A stretch of 5,095 bases of DNA from an uncultured Planctomycetaceae bacterium (GCA_903921945.1 CAIXSC010000411.1:1-5095); one strand, 5' to 3'. Shown: positions 1 through 5,095, counted from the stretch's first letter. A program made the numbers and translations. The notes: generated from the letters alone by a model not told the origin.

Positions 1-48
1 CGATGAACCCAACCACGTCCGATGCGCCGCCAGCAGCCGCGACAGCAT
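1..48 (-). CDS. Possible start of a further minus-strand gene (N-terminus only)
   Basis: An ATG at 48-46 on the minus strand opens a frame that stays open to the left edge and reads MLSRLLAAHRTWLGSS. A GGAAG sequence lies nine bases upstream of the ATG, a workable ribosome-binding spacing, and 13 of the 16 codons end in G or C. The start lies about 180 bp downstream of the membrane protein stop, so it could be a third gene of the sigma operon or an independent one. Only 16 residues are visible, the product cannot be named, and overlapping plus-strand frames compete, so this is a weak call. Confidence 0.22.
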   Translation of the reverse strand, partial: MLSRLLAAHRTWLGSS

Positions 49-228
49 CGATGGGGACTTCCGGGAACGGCTATCCTCGCCCCTTGCGTGACGCGGTGCG
101 GAATCTTGGCCGCGCTGTTATCGGGCGTGGCGGGCAACTATTGCGCGGCCGCCGATGAGGATGCGGTGCCCAGTGCGGGGCATCACGGTTCGGCTTCACC
201 CTTACGTCGCGTTTGACGCTGTCCCGCG
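1..228. other. Unresolved left-edge region, no firm gene
   Basis: This stretch lies downstream of the stop codon of the membrane protein gene on the minus strand. On the plus strand two frames are open at the left edge. One ends with TGA at 89-91, the other with TGA at 153-155; the latter would end in a basic tail reading GRGGQLLRGRR. On the minus strand a short frame starting at 48 runs off the edge. Third-position GC does not clearly favour any of them, and the high GC content makes chance open frames common. It may be the intergenic end of the sigma operon, the tail of a convergent plus-strand gene, or the leader of a third operon gene. Confidence 0.5.
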
Positions 229-1185
229 CTACGATTCGATCTTTCCGGACCGCAAACGCTGCGTCAACTTCGCCACGATTTGGTCCATCGCCTCGCGGGC
301 TTCCCGGGGCGTTCGTTCGTCTTGCTCCAGTTCCACTTGCAGGTCGTTGAACTGTCCGAGCCATTTGCGGCATAGCTGCTTGAGCGCGGCATCCTGGTTG
401 GGAGCAAGCGGCGCGTGCTGGTGGTCGATCAGCCGCTGGCATCCCATGCGCATTTCGCGAATCCGCTGCGCGACGGCTGGTTTTGTTTCGGGCCGCTCGT
501 CGCTCCATTCATTTCCAGCGTCGGCGAGCCGCCGCAGATATTCCAGCGGCGTTGGCGATCCGGCGAATAAATCCGGCGCGTTCCAACCCCAGGCCACTTC
601 CGTGGGCTCGAGGGGAGTGGGCAGTAGGGCCGTGGGCTCGGGGAGCGAACGGAACACGAAGAAACCGAGCGTCACCGCGGCCGCGGTCGCCGCCAAGCCC
701 ACCGCCGCCGCACGCCAACTCCCCCGCCGCTTCGGTTCCACGCCACGAGCCGCCGCGTTTGGCGTCTCGTTAGGCGCCTCGTGGGGTGCCTGAGCTCTGG
801 CATCGGCGGACATGGCTTGCAGAAGTCGTTCGCGGCCCCGCTCTAGGGCGGCGGATGTGTCGGCGGAGCGTCTTGCCAACTGGTTCCAGTAGTCGCCGCC
901 CGCTTGGTCGATCGCCTCTTGTAAGTCCAACAGCAACCACGGTCGCCGCAGCAGTTCGCGTTGTTGGCCTTCCTCCAGCGCGGCGGTACCCTTGGCGAGC
1001 ACGGCGTCGCGCCGTTGGCCCAGCCATTCCTCGATCTCGACGGGTGACGGGTCGGCCGCTGGCAGATCGCGCAGCGCCCGCAGTTCGGACACGGTTTCCA
1101 GCAAACGATAGCCGGCGAGTTGCTCGTCCAGCCAAGCGGCCAACTGCGTTGCATCGTCGGGAACGTCCAAAATTCGCAGCTTCAT
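229..1185 (-). CDS. Single-pass membrane protein coupled to ECF sigma factor, putative anti-sigma factor
   Basis: This 318-residue protein probably regulates the sigma factor encoded just upstream, holding it at the inner membrane until a signal arrives. That role is inferred from position and topology. Its ATG overlaps the sigma factor's TGA (ATGA, 1182-1185), so translation is probably coupled. Residues 1-155 are charged and helical, predicted cytoplasmic. Residues about 157-179 form one hydrophobic segment (AAAVGLAATAAAVTLGFFVF) after a basic KRR. A Pro/Thr-rich linker (181-196) follows, partly encoded by an 11-bp direct repeat at 600-610 and 630-640, then a predicted periplasmic domain of about 120 residues. 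That domain has exactly two cysteines, C249 and C272, which could form a disulfide, and ends in charged helices. The classical zinc anti-sigma motif HxxxCxxC is absent, so this is not a standard ZAS-domain protein. I do not recognise a named family. The frame is intact. Membrane protein: fairly sure; anti-sigma role: moderate. Confidence 0.82.
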   Translation of the reverse strand: MKLRILDVPDDATQLAAWLDEQLAGYRLLETVSELRALRDLPAADPSPVEIEEWLGQRRDAVLAKGTAALEEGQQRELLRRPWLLLDLQEAIDQAGGDYWNQLARRSADTSAALERGRERLLQAMSADARAQAPHEAPNETPNAAARGVEPKRRGSWRAAAVGLAATAAAVTLGFFVFRSLPEPTALLPTPLEPTEVAWGWNAPDLFAGSPTPLEYLRRLADAGNEWSDERPETKPAVAQRIREMRMGCQRLIDHQHAPLAPNQDAALKQLCRKWLGQFNDLQVELEQDERTPREAREAMDQIVAKLTQRLRSGKIES

Positions 1186-1709
1186 CGATCACCCGCTTGG
1201 CTATCGTCCCCAAGTTTTCCATGGACGCACCGCCGCAACTGTTCCTTGGCCACATGCATCTGCCGATTGACCTGTTCCTCGGTCATTCCCAGTTCAGCAC
1301 CGATCACGGCGCTCGACTCGCCCGCCAGTCTCGCTCGGACAACCGCCTGTCGCATCTCGCTGAGGCTGCCAAGGCAGTCGCGGAACGCCGCGCGTGACTC
1401 TTGTGACAACAAGGCATTCATAGGATCGCCCGACCGGGTATCGGCCGAATCGGTGGTTGGCGACAGCGCGACGTGGCGATTGGCCTTTCGACGCAGCCAA
1501 TCCATCGCTTGATTGCGGGCGATCTCGCAAATCCACCCTTGAAAGTTCTGCCCGTTGAAATTCGTTCTCCGTTTCGCCCAGGCCTTGAGCCACGCCTCCG
1601 CCGCGACGTCCTCAACCGCCGACGTCGGCACTCCCGCGCGGGCGACGACCCGCAGCAACATCGCCGCGTGCGCGTCGTAAAGTGCGGAGAAATCGGGGGA
1701 ATCATTCAT
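1182..1709 (-). CDS. ECF-type RNA polymerase sigma factor (sigma-70 family)
   Basis: This 175-residue protein is an extracytoplasmic-function sigma factor, directing RNA polymerase to a small set of promoters. Residues about 8-78 form the sigma2 domain: region 2.2 is visible in EDVAAEAWLKAW, regions 2.3-2.4 in FQGWICEIARNQAMDWLRRK. After a short variable linker (80-105), residues about 112-162 form sigma4 with a helix-turn-helix: LGSLSEMRQAVVRARLAG, then SSAVIGAELGMTEEQVNRQM. Length and two-domain layout are typical. I chose the ATG at 1709 because homologous sigma factors start just before the acidic F-x-x-L-Y-D-A-H stretch. The frame continues upstream to a TTG at 1796, but those 29 codons look unlike sigma sequence and overlap the promoter region. 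The Shine-Dalgarno is weak (AGGG close to the ATG). The stop overlaps the next gene's start by four bases, giving a sigma/regulator operon. An insertion sequence ends 121 bp upstream. Confidence 0.93.
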   Translation of the reverse strand: MNDSPDFSALYDAHAAMLLRVVARAGVPTSAVEDVAAEAWLKAWAKRRTNFNGQNFQGWICEIARNQAMDWLRRKANRHVALSPTTDSADTRSGDPMNALLSQESRAAFRDCLGSLSEMRQAVVRARLAGESSAVIGAELGMTEEQVNRQMHVAKEQLRRCVHGKLGDDSQAGDR

Positions 1710-1768
1710 GCGCCCTAGTTTTCGTGGGGACTTCAGCGATGTCAAGTCGCCCCAAAATCGCTCGCCTT

Positions 1769-1796
1769 CAAATAAGACAACGAACGAGTTCGTCAA
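1769..1796 (-). promoter_or_regulatory. Candidate promoter of the sigma operon with a 14-bp dyad
   Basis: Read on the minus strand, TTGACG (1796-1791) is followed after 16 bases by TATTTG (1774-1769), a fair -35 with a poor -10. The spacer is occupied by the dyad ACGAAC-GA-GTTCGT (1780-1793 on the plus strand), an inverted repeat with a two-base centre that could be an operator. If used, the leader before the ATG at 1709 would be about 50 bases. ECF operons are often autoregulated from non-sigma-70 promoters, which I cannot recognise here, so this is a tentative call. Confidence 0.28.
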
Positions 1797-1820
1797 ATCT
1801 TCCGGTGGGAAGACAATTCA

Positions 1821-1851
1821 ATTCTAAAAAAGCGGAGCGGCGTGAGCCCAA
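1821..1851 (-). promoter_or_regulatory. Possible hybrid outward promoter at the left end of the insertion sequence
   Basis: On the minus strand, TAGAAT (1826-1821) matches five of six bases of the -10 consensus and lies just outside the insertion sequence. TTGGGC (1851-1846), inside the inverted repeat, gives a half-match -35 with a 19-base spacer; TGGGCT with an 18-base spacer is an alternative. Such junction promoters, with the -35 supplied by the element and the -10 by flanking DNA, are well known for insertion sequences. This one would read towards the sigma operon. The -35 is weak and the spacing long. Confidence 0.25.
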
Positions 1852-1865
1852 TGCCGCTGTTTTTT
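1826..1865. terminator. Bidirectional terminator-like hairpin at the left end of the insertion sequence
   Basis: AAAAAAGCGG (1826-1835) pairs with CCGCTGTTTTTT (1854-1865), with one unpaired G. A second pairing inside it is AGCGGC (1836-1841) with GCCGCT (1853-1858), loop 11 bases. Read in either direction, a GC stem is followed by six T residues, the layout of a two-way intrinsic terminator. It would reduce transcription running out of the element towards the sigma operon and into the element from the left. The A tract is in flanking DNA and the T tract inside the element, so the structure spans the junction. Function is inferred from structure only. Confidence 0.4.
1831..1858 (+). repeat. 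Left terminal inverted repeat
   Basis: These 28 bases match the reverse complement of 3385-3412 at 26 positions; the mismatches are at positions 14 and 26 from the outer end. The outer part is a short direct duplication (AGCGGAGCGG). The inner part folds on itself, AGCGGC (1836-1841) pairing with GCCGCT (1853-1858). A weaker similarity continues inward for about 15 bases with gaps (T/A-rich, then TTTCCG against TTTCAGG). Confidence 0.88.
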
Positions 1866-1870
1866 AAAAT
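1842..1870 (+). promoter_or_regulatory. Candidate transposase promoter
   Basis: TAAAAT (1865-1870) matches five of six bases of the -10 consensus and lies 17 bases downstream of GTGAGC (1842-1847), a half-match -35 inside the inverted repeat. Transcription would start near 1877 and leave a leader of about 80 bases before the transposase ATG. The -35 is weak, and the T-rich setting makes chance -10 matches likely. Confidence 0.3.
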
Positions 1871-1916
1871 TTTTCCGAAAACCAGTGAGTTTGGCTCGGG
1901 TTTTGCGCATGGGTGT

Positions 1917-1935
1917 CAGGTTGCGAACGAACCTG
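1917..1935 (+). promoter_or_regulatory. Hairpin in the transposase leader
   Basis: CAGGTT (1917-1922) pairs perfectly with AACCTG (1930-1935) around a 7-base loop, ending ten bases before the AAGGA ribosome-binding site. The hairpin is followed by CCAATTTT. It could limit ribosome loading or act as a weak attenuator, as leader structures do in some IS4-family elements, but it does not itself cover the ribosome-binding site. Confidence 0.35.
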
Positions 1936-1945
1936 CCAATTTTGC

Positions 1946-1950
1946 AAGGA
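1946..1950 (+). promoter_or_regulatory. Ribosome-binding site that decides the transposase start
   Basis: AAGGA sits seven bases before the ATG at 1958, ideal spacing. The earlier in-frame ATG at 1913 has no such site, and its extra 15 codons cross the leader hairpin, so 1958 is the better start. Confidence 0.75.
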
Positions 1951-1957
1951 TGTACCG

Positions 1958-3385
1958 ATGCGCGTTCAACCCAGTTCCAAGGTTGCCACTCCCCTCTCTC
2001 AAGCGTTTGAAGCACCATCCGAGCAGCAGCTCGCCTCGGCCCAGAAGTTGTTACGGTCGGTTTTGGAGGTACCGGACGAGAAGGAGTTCTTGGACCTCGA
2101 TGACCGGCCGTCGTCGCGCATGCTGTACTCCAATAGCGTGACGTTGTGGTTGTTGATTCTTCAACGAATGGGCGGTGGAAAAACCTTGGATGAAACGGTG
2201 GCGTATCTCGTCAACCATGGATTGGATCTCTTGCCGGATAACAAACGCGTCCGGCAGGGACGGGTCTCCGAAAACACCGGCACCTATTCGAGAGCGAGGA
2301 CACGCCTGCGCCTCGAGTACATTCGTAAAATCTCCGAACGAATCTGCGATTACCTAGCTAAAAAAAGCCCAGGTATCATCGATGGGCGGCGAGTGTTCAT
2401 CATCGATGGCACAACGATCACCCTGCCTCCAACACCGGCGCTCCGCAAGGCTTATCCACCGGCCACAAATCAGCATGGTGAATCGGTGTGGCCGGTAGCT
2501 CAACTGATGATCGCGACTGAAATGCAGAGTGGCTGCGTCTTATTGCCGCAGATTGACCCCATGTATGGAGAAAACAACGCTAGCGAAGCCGAGCAGGCGC
2601 GGCGAATCGCGTTGGAACTGCCGGAAAAGTCGATCATTTTGGCGGATGCGGGATTCGGCATCTTCAGCGTGGCACACCACTCGGTTGCGGCTGGTCACGA
2701 TGTCCTTTTTCGGTTGAACCATACTCGTTTTAAGGCACTGCGTCGCGATGCCGAAATGATCGATGAGGGACCAAGCCACAAGTCGTACCATCTGCTATGG
2801 ACCCCGAGTTGCAAGGATCGGAAGACCAACCAGGACCTGCCTAAGGATGCAGCCGTCGAAGTCGTGCTGCATGAAGTGAAACTTAGCGACAGCAGTTCGC
2901 TTTACTTGGTTAGCACCTTGGAACTTGACGCGCACACGGCCGCCCAACTCTACAAGCGCCGCTACGATATCGAATTCGACATCCGCGACTTGAAAGTTAC
3001 GATGGATGCCGAGAACATCCGTGCCAAAAGTGTCGACATGGTCGAGAAGGAGTTGTACACGTCGATTGTTGCCTACAACCTGGTAGTTCAATTTCGACGA
3101 CAAGCCGCCAAGGTGGCCAAAGTGGAGCCACGAAAGCTCCGCTTCAAGGGCATCTGGACAACCCTCAAGCACCGGCTGCTCATGCAGCCTCCGTGTAGCA
3201 TCGAGGAGTGGACGGAACGCTTTGATGCCGCGCTTCAGAGCGCTGCGAAAAAGAAGCACCCCAACCGCTCACATCCCCGCAGCTATCCCAGGAAAGCACA
3301 CCCGCGCCGCCAAAAATCCACGAAGTTCGAGAAGAGCCTCCGACAAAAAAAGGCGGACGAAAATCCTGAAATGGCATTAAGATAA
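1958..3385 (+). CDS. IS4-family DDE transposase
   Basis: This 475-residue enzyme cuts and rejoins DNA at the ends of its insertion sequence, using two metal ions held by an Asp-Asp-Glu triad in an RNase H-like fold. The N-terminal region has the family's usual hydrophobic helix (SVTLWLLILQRM, about 60-71) and the NTGTYSRARTRL motif (about 106-117). The first Asp is D150 in VFIIDGTTITLP, the second D230 in IILADAGFG, and the Glu is E339. E339 lies in a perfect Y-x2-R-x3-E-x6-K signature, YKRRYDIEFDIRDLK (Y332, R335, E339, K346). The 109-residue gap between D230 and E339 fits the beta-strand insertion of IS4 enzymes. The C-terminus ends in a strongly basic, Pro/His-rich tail from about residue 431, probably disordered and possibly DNA-binding. 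The gene reads opposite to all host genes and its TAA touches the right inverted repeat. Nothing indicates decay. Confidence 0.95.
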   Translation: MRVQPSSKVATPLSQAFEAPSEQQLASAQKLLRSVLEVPDEKEFLDLDDRPSSRMLYSNSVTLWLLILQRMGGGKTLDETVAYLVNHGLDLLPDNKRVRQGRVSENTGTYSRARTRLRLEYIRKISERICDYLAKKSPGIIDGRRVFIIDGTTITLPPTPALRKAYPPATNQHGESVWPVAQLMIATEMQSGCVLLPQIDPMYGENNASEAEQARRIALELPEKSIILADAGFGIFSVAHHSVAAGHDVLFRLNHTRFKALRRDAEMIDEGPSHKSYHLLWTPSCKDRKTNQDLPKDAAVEVVLHEVKLSDSSSLYLVSTLELDAHTAAQLYKRRYDIEFDIRDLKVTMDAENIRAKSVDMVEKELYTSIVAYNLVVQFRRQAAKVAKVEPRKLRFKGIWTTLKHRLLMQPPCSIEEWTERFDAALQSAAKKKHPNRSHPRSYPRKAHPRRQKSTKFEKSLRQKKADENPEMALR

Positions 3386-3412
3386 GTGGCATTGGGCTTA
3401 CGCCGCTCCGCT
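3385..3412 (-). repeat. Right terminal inverted repeat
   Basis: This is the inverted copy of the left end, 26 of 28 bases identical. Its first base is the last base of the transposase stop codon. AGTGGC (3385-3390) pairs with GCCGCT (3402-3407) with one G-T wobble and an 11-base loop, so a hairpin follows the stop codon and might end the transposase message. Just past the tip, GCTCG (3410-3414) and CGAGC (3418-3422) form another small dyad. Confidence 0.87.
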
Positions 3413-3556
3413 CGCTCCGAGCAATCCGTCTCGCGTTCGTTTTTCGCCAAGCTGAACGACTTCGTGCCGCCCCACGAGCCATCGCCTACGGCTCGGCGGT
3501 AAACGAGGAATGCGGTGAACGGGAAAAGCGGAATGCGAAGGCGGCACCGCAGGGTT
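3413..3556. other. Non-coding spacer between the insertion sequence and the large minus-strand gene
   Basis: This 144-bp spacer holds no gene I can support. Open frames crossing it are extensions of shadow frames. Its main feature is the interrupted hairpin at 3467-3499. It lies downstream of the stop codon of the large minus-strand gene, so that gene's transcription termination is expected here. Confidence 0.6.
3467..3499. repeat. Interrupted GC-rich hairpin, possible terminator or intergenic repeat
   Basis: CGAGCC (3475-3480) pairs with GGCTCG (3490-3495) around the loop ATCGCCTAC, and CCGC (3467-3470) pairs with GCGG (3496-3499) beyond a four-base bulge. It lies about 60 bp past the stop codon of the large minus-strand gene, so it could contribute to termination, but no T tract follows in either direction. 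The sequence resembles short palindromic repeats I associate with planctomycete intergenic regions; that resemblance is from memory and unverified. Confidence 0.4.
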
Positions 3557-5095
3557 TCACGGAGCGGTGATCGGACGGCCGGGTGGGGGTGGGAGCGGTT
3601 GTTGCCAGTTCCAGCCGGACTCATAGGTGATCTGTAACCACGGGGTCTCGACGACTCGGCCGGCCTCCCGCTTCGACACGAGGATCGCGTCTAACGCGCC
3701 GGTGGTAAGCAGCGTGCGCTCCACTGGCCACAGCGCACGGCCTGTTTGCATAAACCGGCCCACCGCCGAAAGCTGCACTGCGAAATGCTGGAAAGGACGC
3801 AACTCCTGGGTCCAAAACAGGGTCGAGTTCACAGCTCCAGCGTCATCGCTCCACGCAGCCGCCCATTCCTGCACCGCGCCCTCCAACACATAAACCCGCA
3901 CTCGCAGACCGTCGCGGTAGTCGACCAGCATCAATCCCGGGTTCGCCACCAATTCCTCGACTCGCTTCCCAGGCGGCAGCGGACGATCCTTCAAGCGCGC
4001 CAGAGCAGCGTCCAGTAAGCCGCGATCGCACTGACCCGTTCGGGCCGCCTCCCACACCGCCGCGCCTTCCAGATAACGCACGCGGGCGATTCCCGTTTCT
4101 CCCCCACCGCGCCGCTCGGCCAAGGCTTGGGCCGCCTCCAAGGCGTGAATGCCATAGCTGTCAAGCCGACCGTACGTGGTCACCGCGATCTCGCGAAGCT
4201 TGCCGCCGCGAGTTGTGTCCAGCGGCGGCTCCCTCCACGTCAACGGCAAAGACGAACCGGCCATGAGCGGAATCCGTAGCCGCCGCGCTTCGTCGTAAAT
4301 CCACTTCGCATCCGTCCAGTTATCCGCCAAATGCTTGTCGCAAAACACCGGCACCGCGCGGCCCGCCGCTTCCACCTCGCGCGCGATCTCCTGGAAAAAG
4401 CGGCGCTTCGGAAACTGGAACTGCCCCGTGCTCGACTCGGGATACTGGCCATGTTCCGCGATCATCAGCACACCATCGACCGACAGCCGACCGCCTCCCA
4501 ATCGCAACGCTCCGTTCACCGTATCGAATCGCGGCACGCGATGCTCGGCCGCGATCGCTCGCCCCATGTCGTTGGCCGGCGTCTGGTCCGTGAACAGCGA
4601 CGCCAACCGCAACGGCGAAGTCGCGCCGCGGCCTTCCAACGAATCGGTTCGCAGCAATCGCGTGAAGAACATGTCGGCGTGCGCATTGTGGTAATACGTC
4701 GTCGCGATGCCGGCAACCCGAGGAAAACGTAACGCATGCACGGTAAATGGATAAAGTGTCGTTACATAGACCGTCCCGTCGGCGGCGGCGCAAATGCCCA
4801 TGATGACATACCGCGGCAACAGCGTGCCATCTTTCAAGCGATACACACCGTGATGATGCGATTTAGGCTGGCCGGCCGCATCGGTGAACGACGTGTAATC
4901 CGGATTGCTGATCGCGATCGGTCCGCGGTCGATCGGAGCGGCGTCGCCCGGCCGGTAGCTGCAGACATGCAGGAAATCGCCTCGGCCGGCGAACGTGGCG
5001 TTGACGCCTGCCCAAACCGTTCCGTCCGGCGCGACGCACAGCGCGCGGCAGTCGGTCTTTTGAGCGCCGGGAATCAGTTTGCCAAGCCGGCGGCC
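3557..5095 (-). CDS. Large conserved protein with propeller-like repeats, N-terminus beyond the window
   Basis: 512 C-terminal residues are visible; the frame is open through the right edge. The GTG at 4846 is an internal valine, since the upstream 83 codons read as good protein and continue the repeats. Residues 1 to about 124 contain two blade-like motifs, CVAPDGTVWAGV (20-31) and CAAADGTVYVTT (102-113), as in NHL/SMP-30-type beta-propellers. A second domain starts near residue 126 (RVAGIATTYYHNAHADMFF) with a possible Rossmann-like beginning. Its distinctive motifs are LFTDQ (167-171), DGVLMIAEHGQYP (207-219), PVFCDKHLADNWTDAKW (249-265) and PLMAGSSLPLTWR (276-288). Conserved-looking His, Asp, Cys and Glu in these suggest a ligand or metal site, but I cannot name a reaction. 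The tail is Pro-rich. I associate such proteins with planctomycetes; exact function unknown. A secretion signal, if any, would lie outside the window. Confidence 0.8.
   Translation of the reverse strand, partial: GRRLGKLIPGAQKTDCRALCVAPDGTVWAGVNATFAGRGDFLHVCSYRPGDAAPIDRGPIAISNPDYTSFTDAAGQPKSHHHGVYRLKDGTLLPRYVIMGICAAADGTVYVTTLYPFTVHALRFPRVAGIATTYYHNAHADMFFTRLLRTDSLEGRGATSPLRLASLFTDQTPANDMGRAIAAEHRVPRFDTVNGALRLGGGRLSVDGVLMIAEHGQYPESSTGQFQFPKRRFFQEIAREVEAAGRAVPVFCDKHLADNWTDAKWIYDEARRLRIPLMAGSSLPLTWREPPLDTTRGGKLREIAVTTYGRLDSYGIHALEAAQALAERRGGGETGIARVRYLEGAAVWEAARTGQCDRGLLDAALARLKDRPLPPGKRVEELVANPGLMLVDYRDGLRVRVYVLEGAVQEWAAAWSDDAGAVNSTLFWTQELRPFQHFAVQLSAVGRFMQTGRALWPVERTLLTTGALDAILVSKREAGRVVETPWLQITYESGWNWQQPLPPPPGRPITAP

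Larger units (their letters stand above)
1831..3412 (+). mobile_element. Insertion sequence of the IS4 family, complete
   Basis: The element is 1582 bp, in the usual size range of IS4-family elements. It consists of 28-bp imperfect inverted repeats, a roughly 100-bp leader, and one DDE transposase gene whose stop codon touches the right repeat. The gene is uninterrupted with all catalytic residues present, so the element may be active. No passenger gene is present. Its GC content looks lower than that of the flanking genes in places, with A/T-rich tracts near the left end, consistent with independent origin. Bases 1821-1830 and 3413-3422 do not match, so no target duplication is visible. Either the duplication has decayed, a rearrangement removed one flank, or the true tips differ by a few bases from these. 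It sits between two minus-strand host transcription units. Confidence 0.88.

Noticed and set aside
22..216. 64-residue plus-strand frame with a hydrophobic stretch resembling a signal peptide
   Set aside because: The start is internal, there is no ribosome-binding site, and the residues after the hydrophobic stretch look non-coding.
600..640. 11-bp direct repeat CCGTGGGCTCG with 30-bp period
   Set aside because: It is explained by the repetitive Pro/Glu/Thr linker of the membrane protein; only two copies exist.
155..793. 212-residue plus-strand open frame
   Set aside because: It lies antisense to the membrane protein gene, is rich in Ser, Arg and Pro, and shows no domain. It is a high-GC shadow frame.
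786..1397. 203-residue plus-strand open frame
   Set aside because: It crosses the boundary between the sigma factor and the membrane protein on the opposite strand, with an Arg-rich composition typical of shadow frames.
1710..1796. N-terminal extension of the sigma factor to the TTG at 1796
   Set aside because: The added 29 codons do not resemble sigma factor sequence, and the ATG at 1709 gives the normal N-terminus.
1913..1957. Earlier transposase start at 1913
   Set aside because: There is no ribosome-binding site, and the extra codons overlap the leader hairpin. The ATG at 1958 has AAGGA at ideal spacing.
2795..3259. 154-residue minus-strand open frame inside the transposase gene
   Set aside because: It is fully antisense to catalytic-domain codons of the transposase and has no independent support.
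1831..3412. IS200/IS605-type element, suggested by the subterminal hairpins
   Set aside because: The transposase has a clear DDE triad and Y-R-E-K signature, not an HUH tyrosine enzyme, and true inverted repeats are present.
4331..4732. Plus-strand frames of 119-133 residues inside the large minus-strand gene
   Set aside because: They are Arg/Ser-rich antisense shadows of a well-formed protein.

Overview
The window looks like a chromosomal stretch from a GC-rich planctomycete, probably of the Pirellulaceae type. This is inferred from three things: a small ECF sigma factor coupled to a single-pass membrane protein that lacks the usual zinc-binding anti-sigma motif, a large uncharacterised protein with propeller-like repeats of a kind I associate with planctomycetes, and short GC-rich hairpin repeats between genes. 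No rRNA, tRNA, CRISPR array or phage module is visible.

Layout from left to right. Positions 1-228 hold no gene I can assign firmly; a minus-strand gene may start at 48 and run off the left edge. Positions 229-1709 are a two-gene minus-strand operon: an ECF-type RNA polymerase sigma factor (1182-1709), then a 318-residue single-pass membrane protein (229-1185) that overlaps it by the four bases ATGA. The membrane protein is the natural candidate for the sigma factor's regulator. Positions 1710-1830 are the operon's upstream region, with weak promoter candidates and a 14-bp dyad.

Positions 1831-3412 are a complete insertion sequence of the IS4 family, about 1.58 kb, bounded by 28-bp inverted repeats that match at 26 positions. 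It carries one plus-strand transposase of 475 residues with an intact DDE triad and a perfect Y-R-E-K signature. Each end also folds on itself as a short hairpin. The left end lies 121 bp upstream of the sigma factor start, so the element may shape or disrupt expression of the operon. No target-site duplication is visible.

Positions 3413-3556 are a non-coding spacer with an interrupted GC-rich hairpin. Positions 3557-5095 are the C-terminal 512 residues of a large minus-strand protein whose N-terminus lies beyond the right edge. It begins with propeller-like repeats and continues into a conserved domain of unknown function.

The host genes (3557-5095, 1182-1709, 229-1185) all read on the minus strand and the transposase reads against them. 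The simplest history is that the element landed in the spacer between the large protein gene and the sigma operon. I found no clearly new defence or mobile system. The points most worth a second look are the self-folding ends and possible outward promoter of the insertion sequence, the non-canonical sigma/membrane-protein pair, and the two-part architecture of the large protein.
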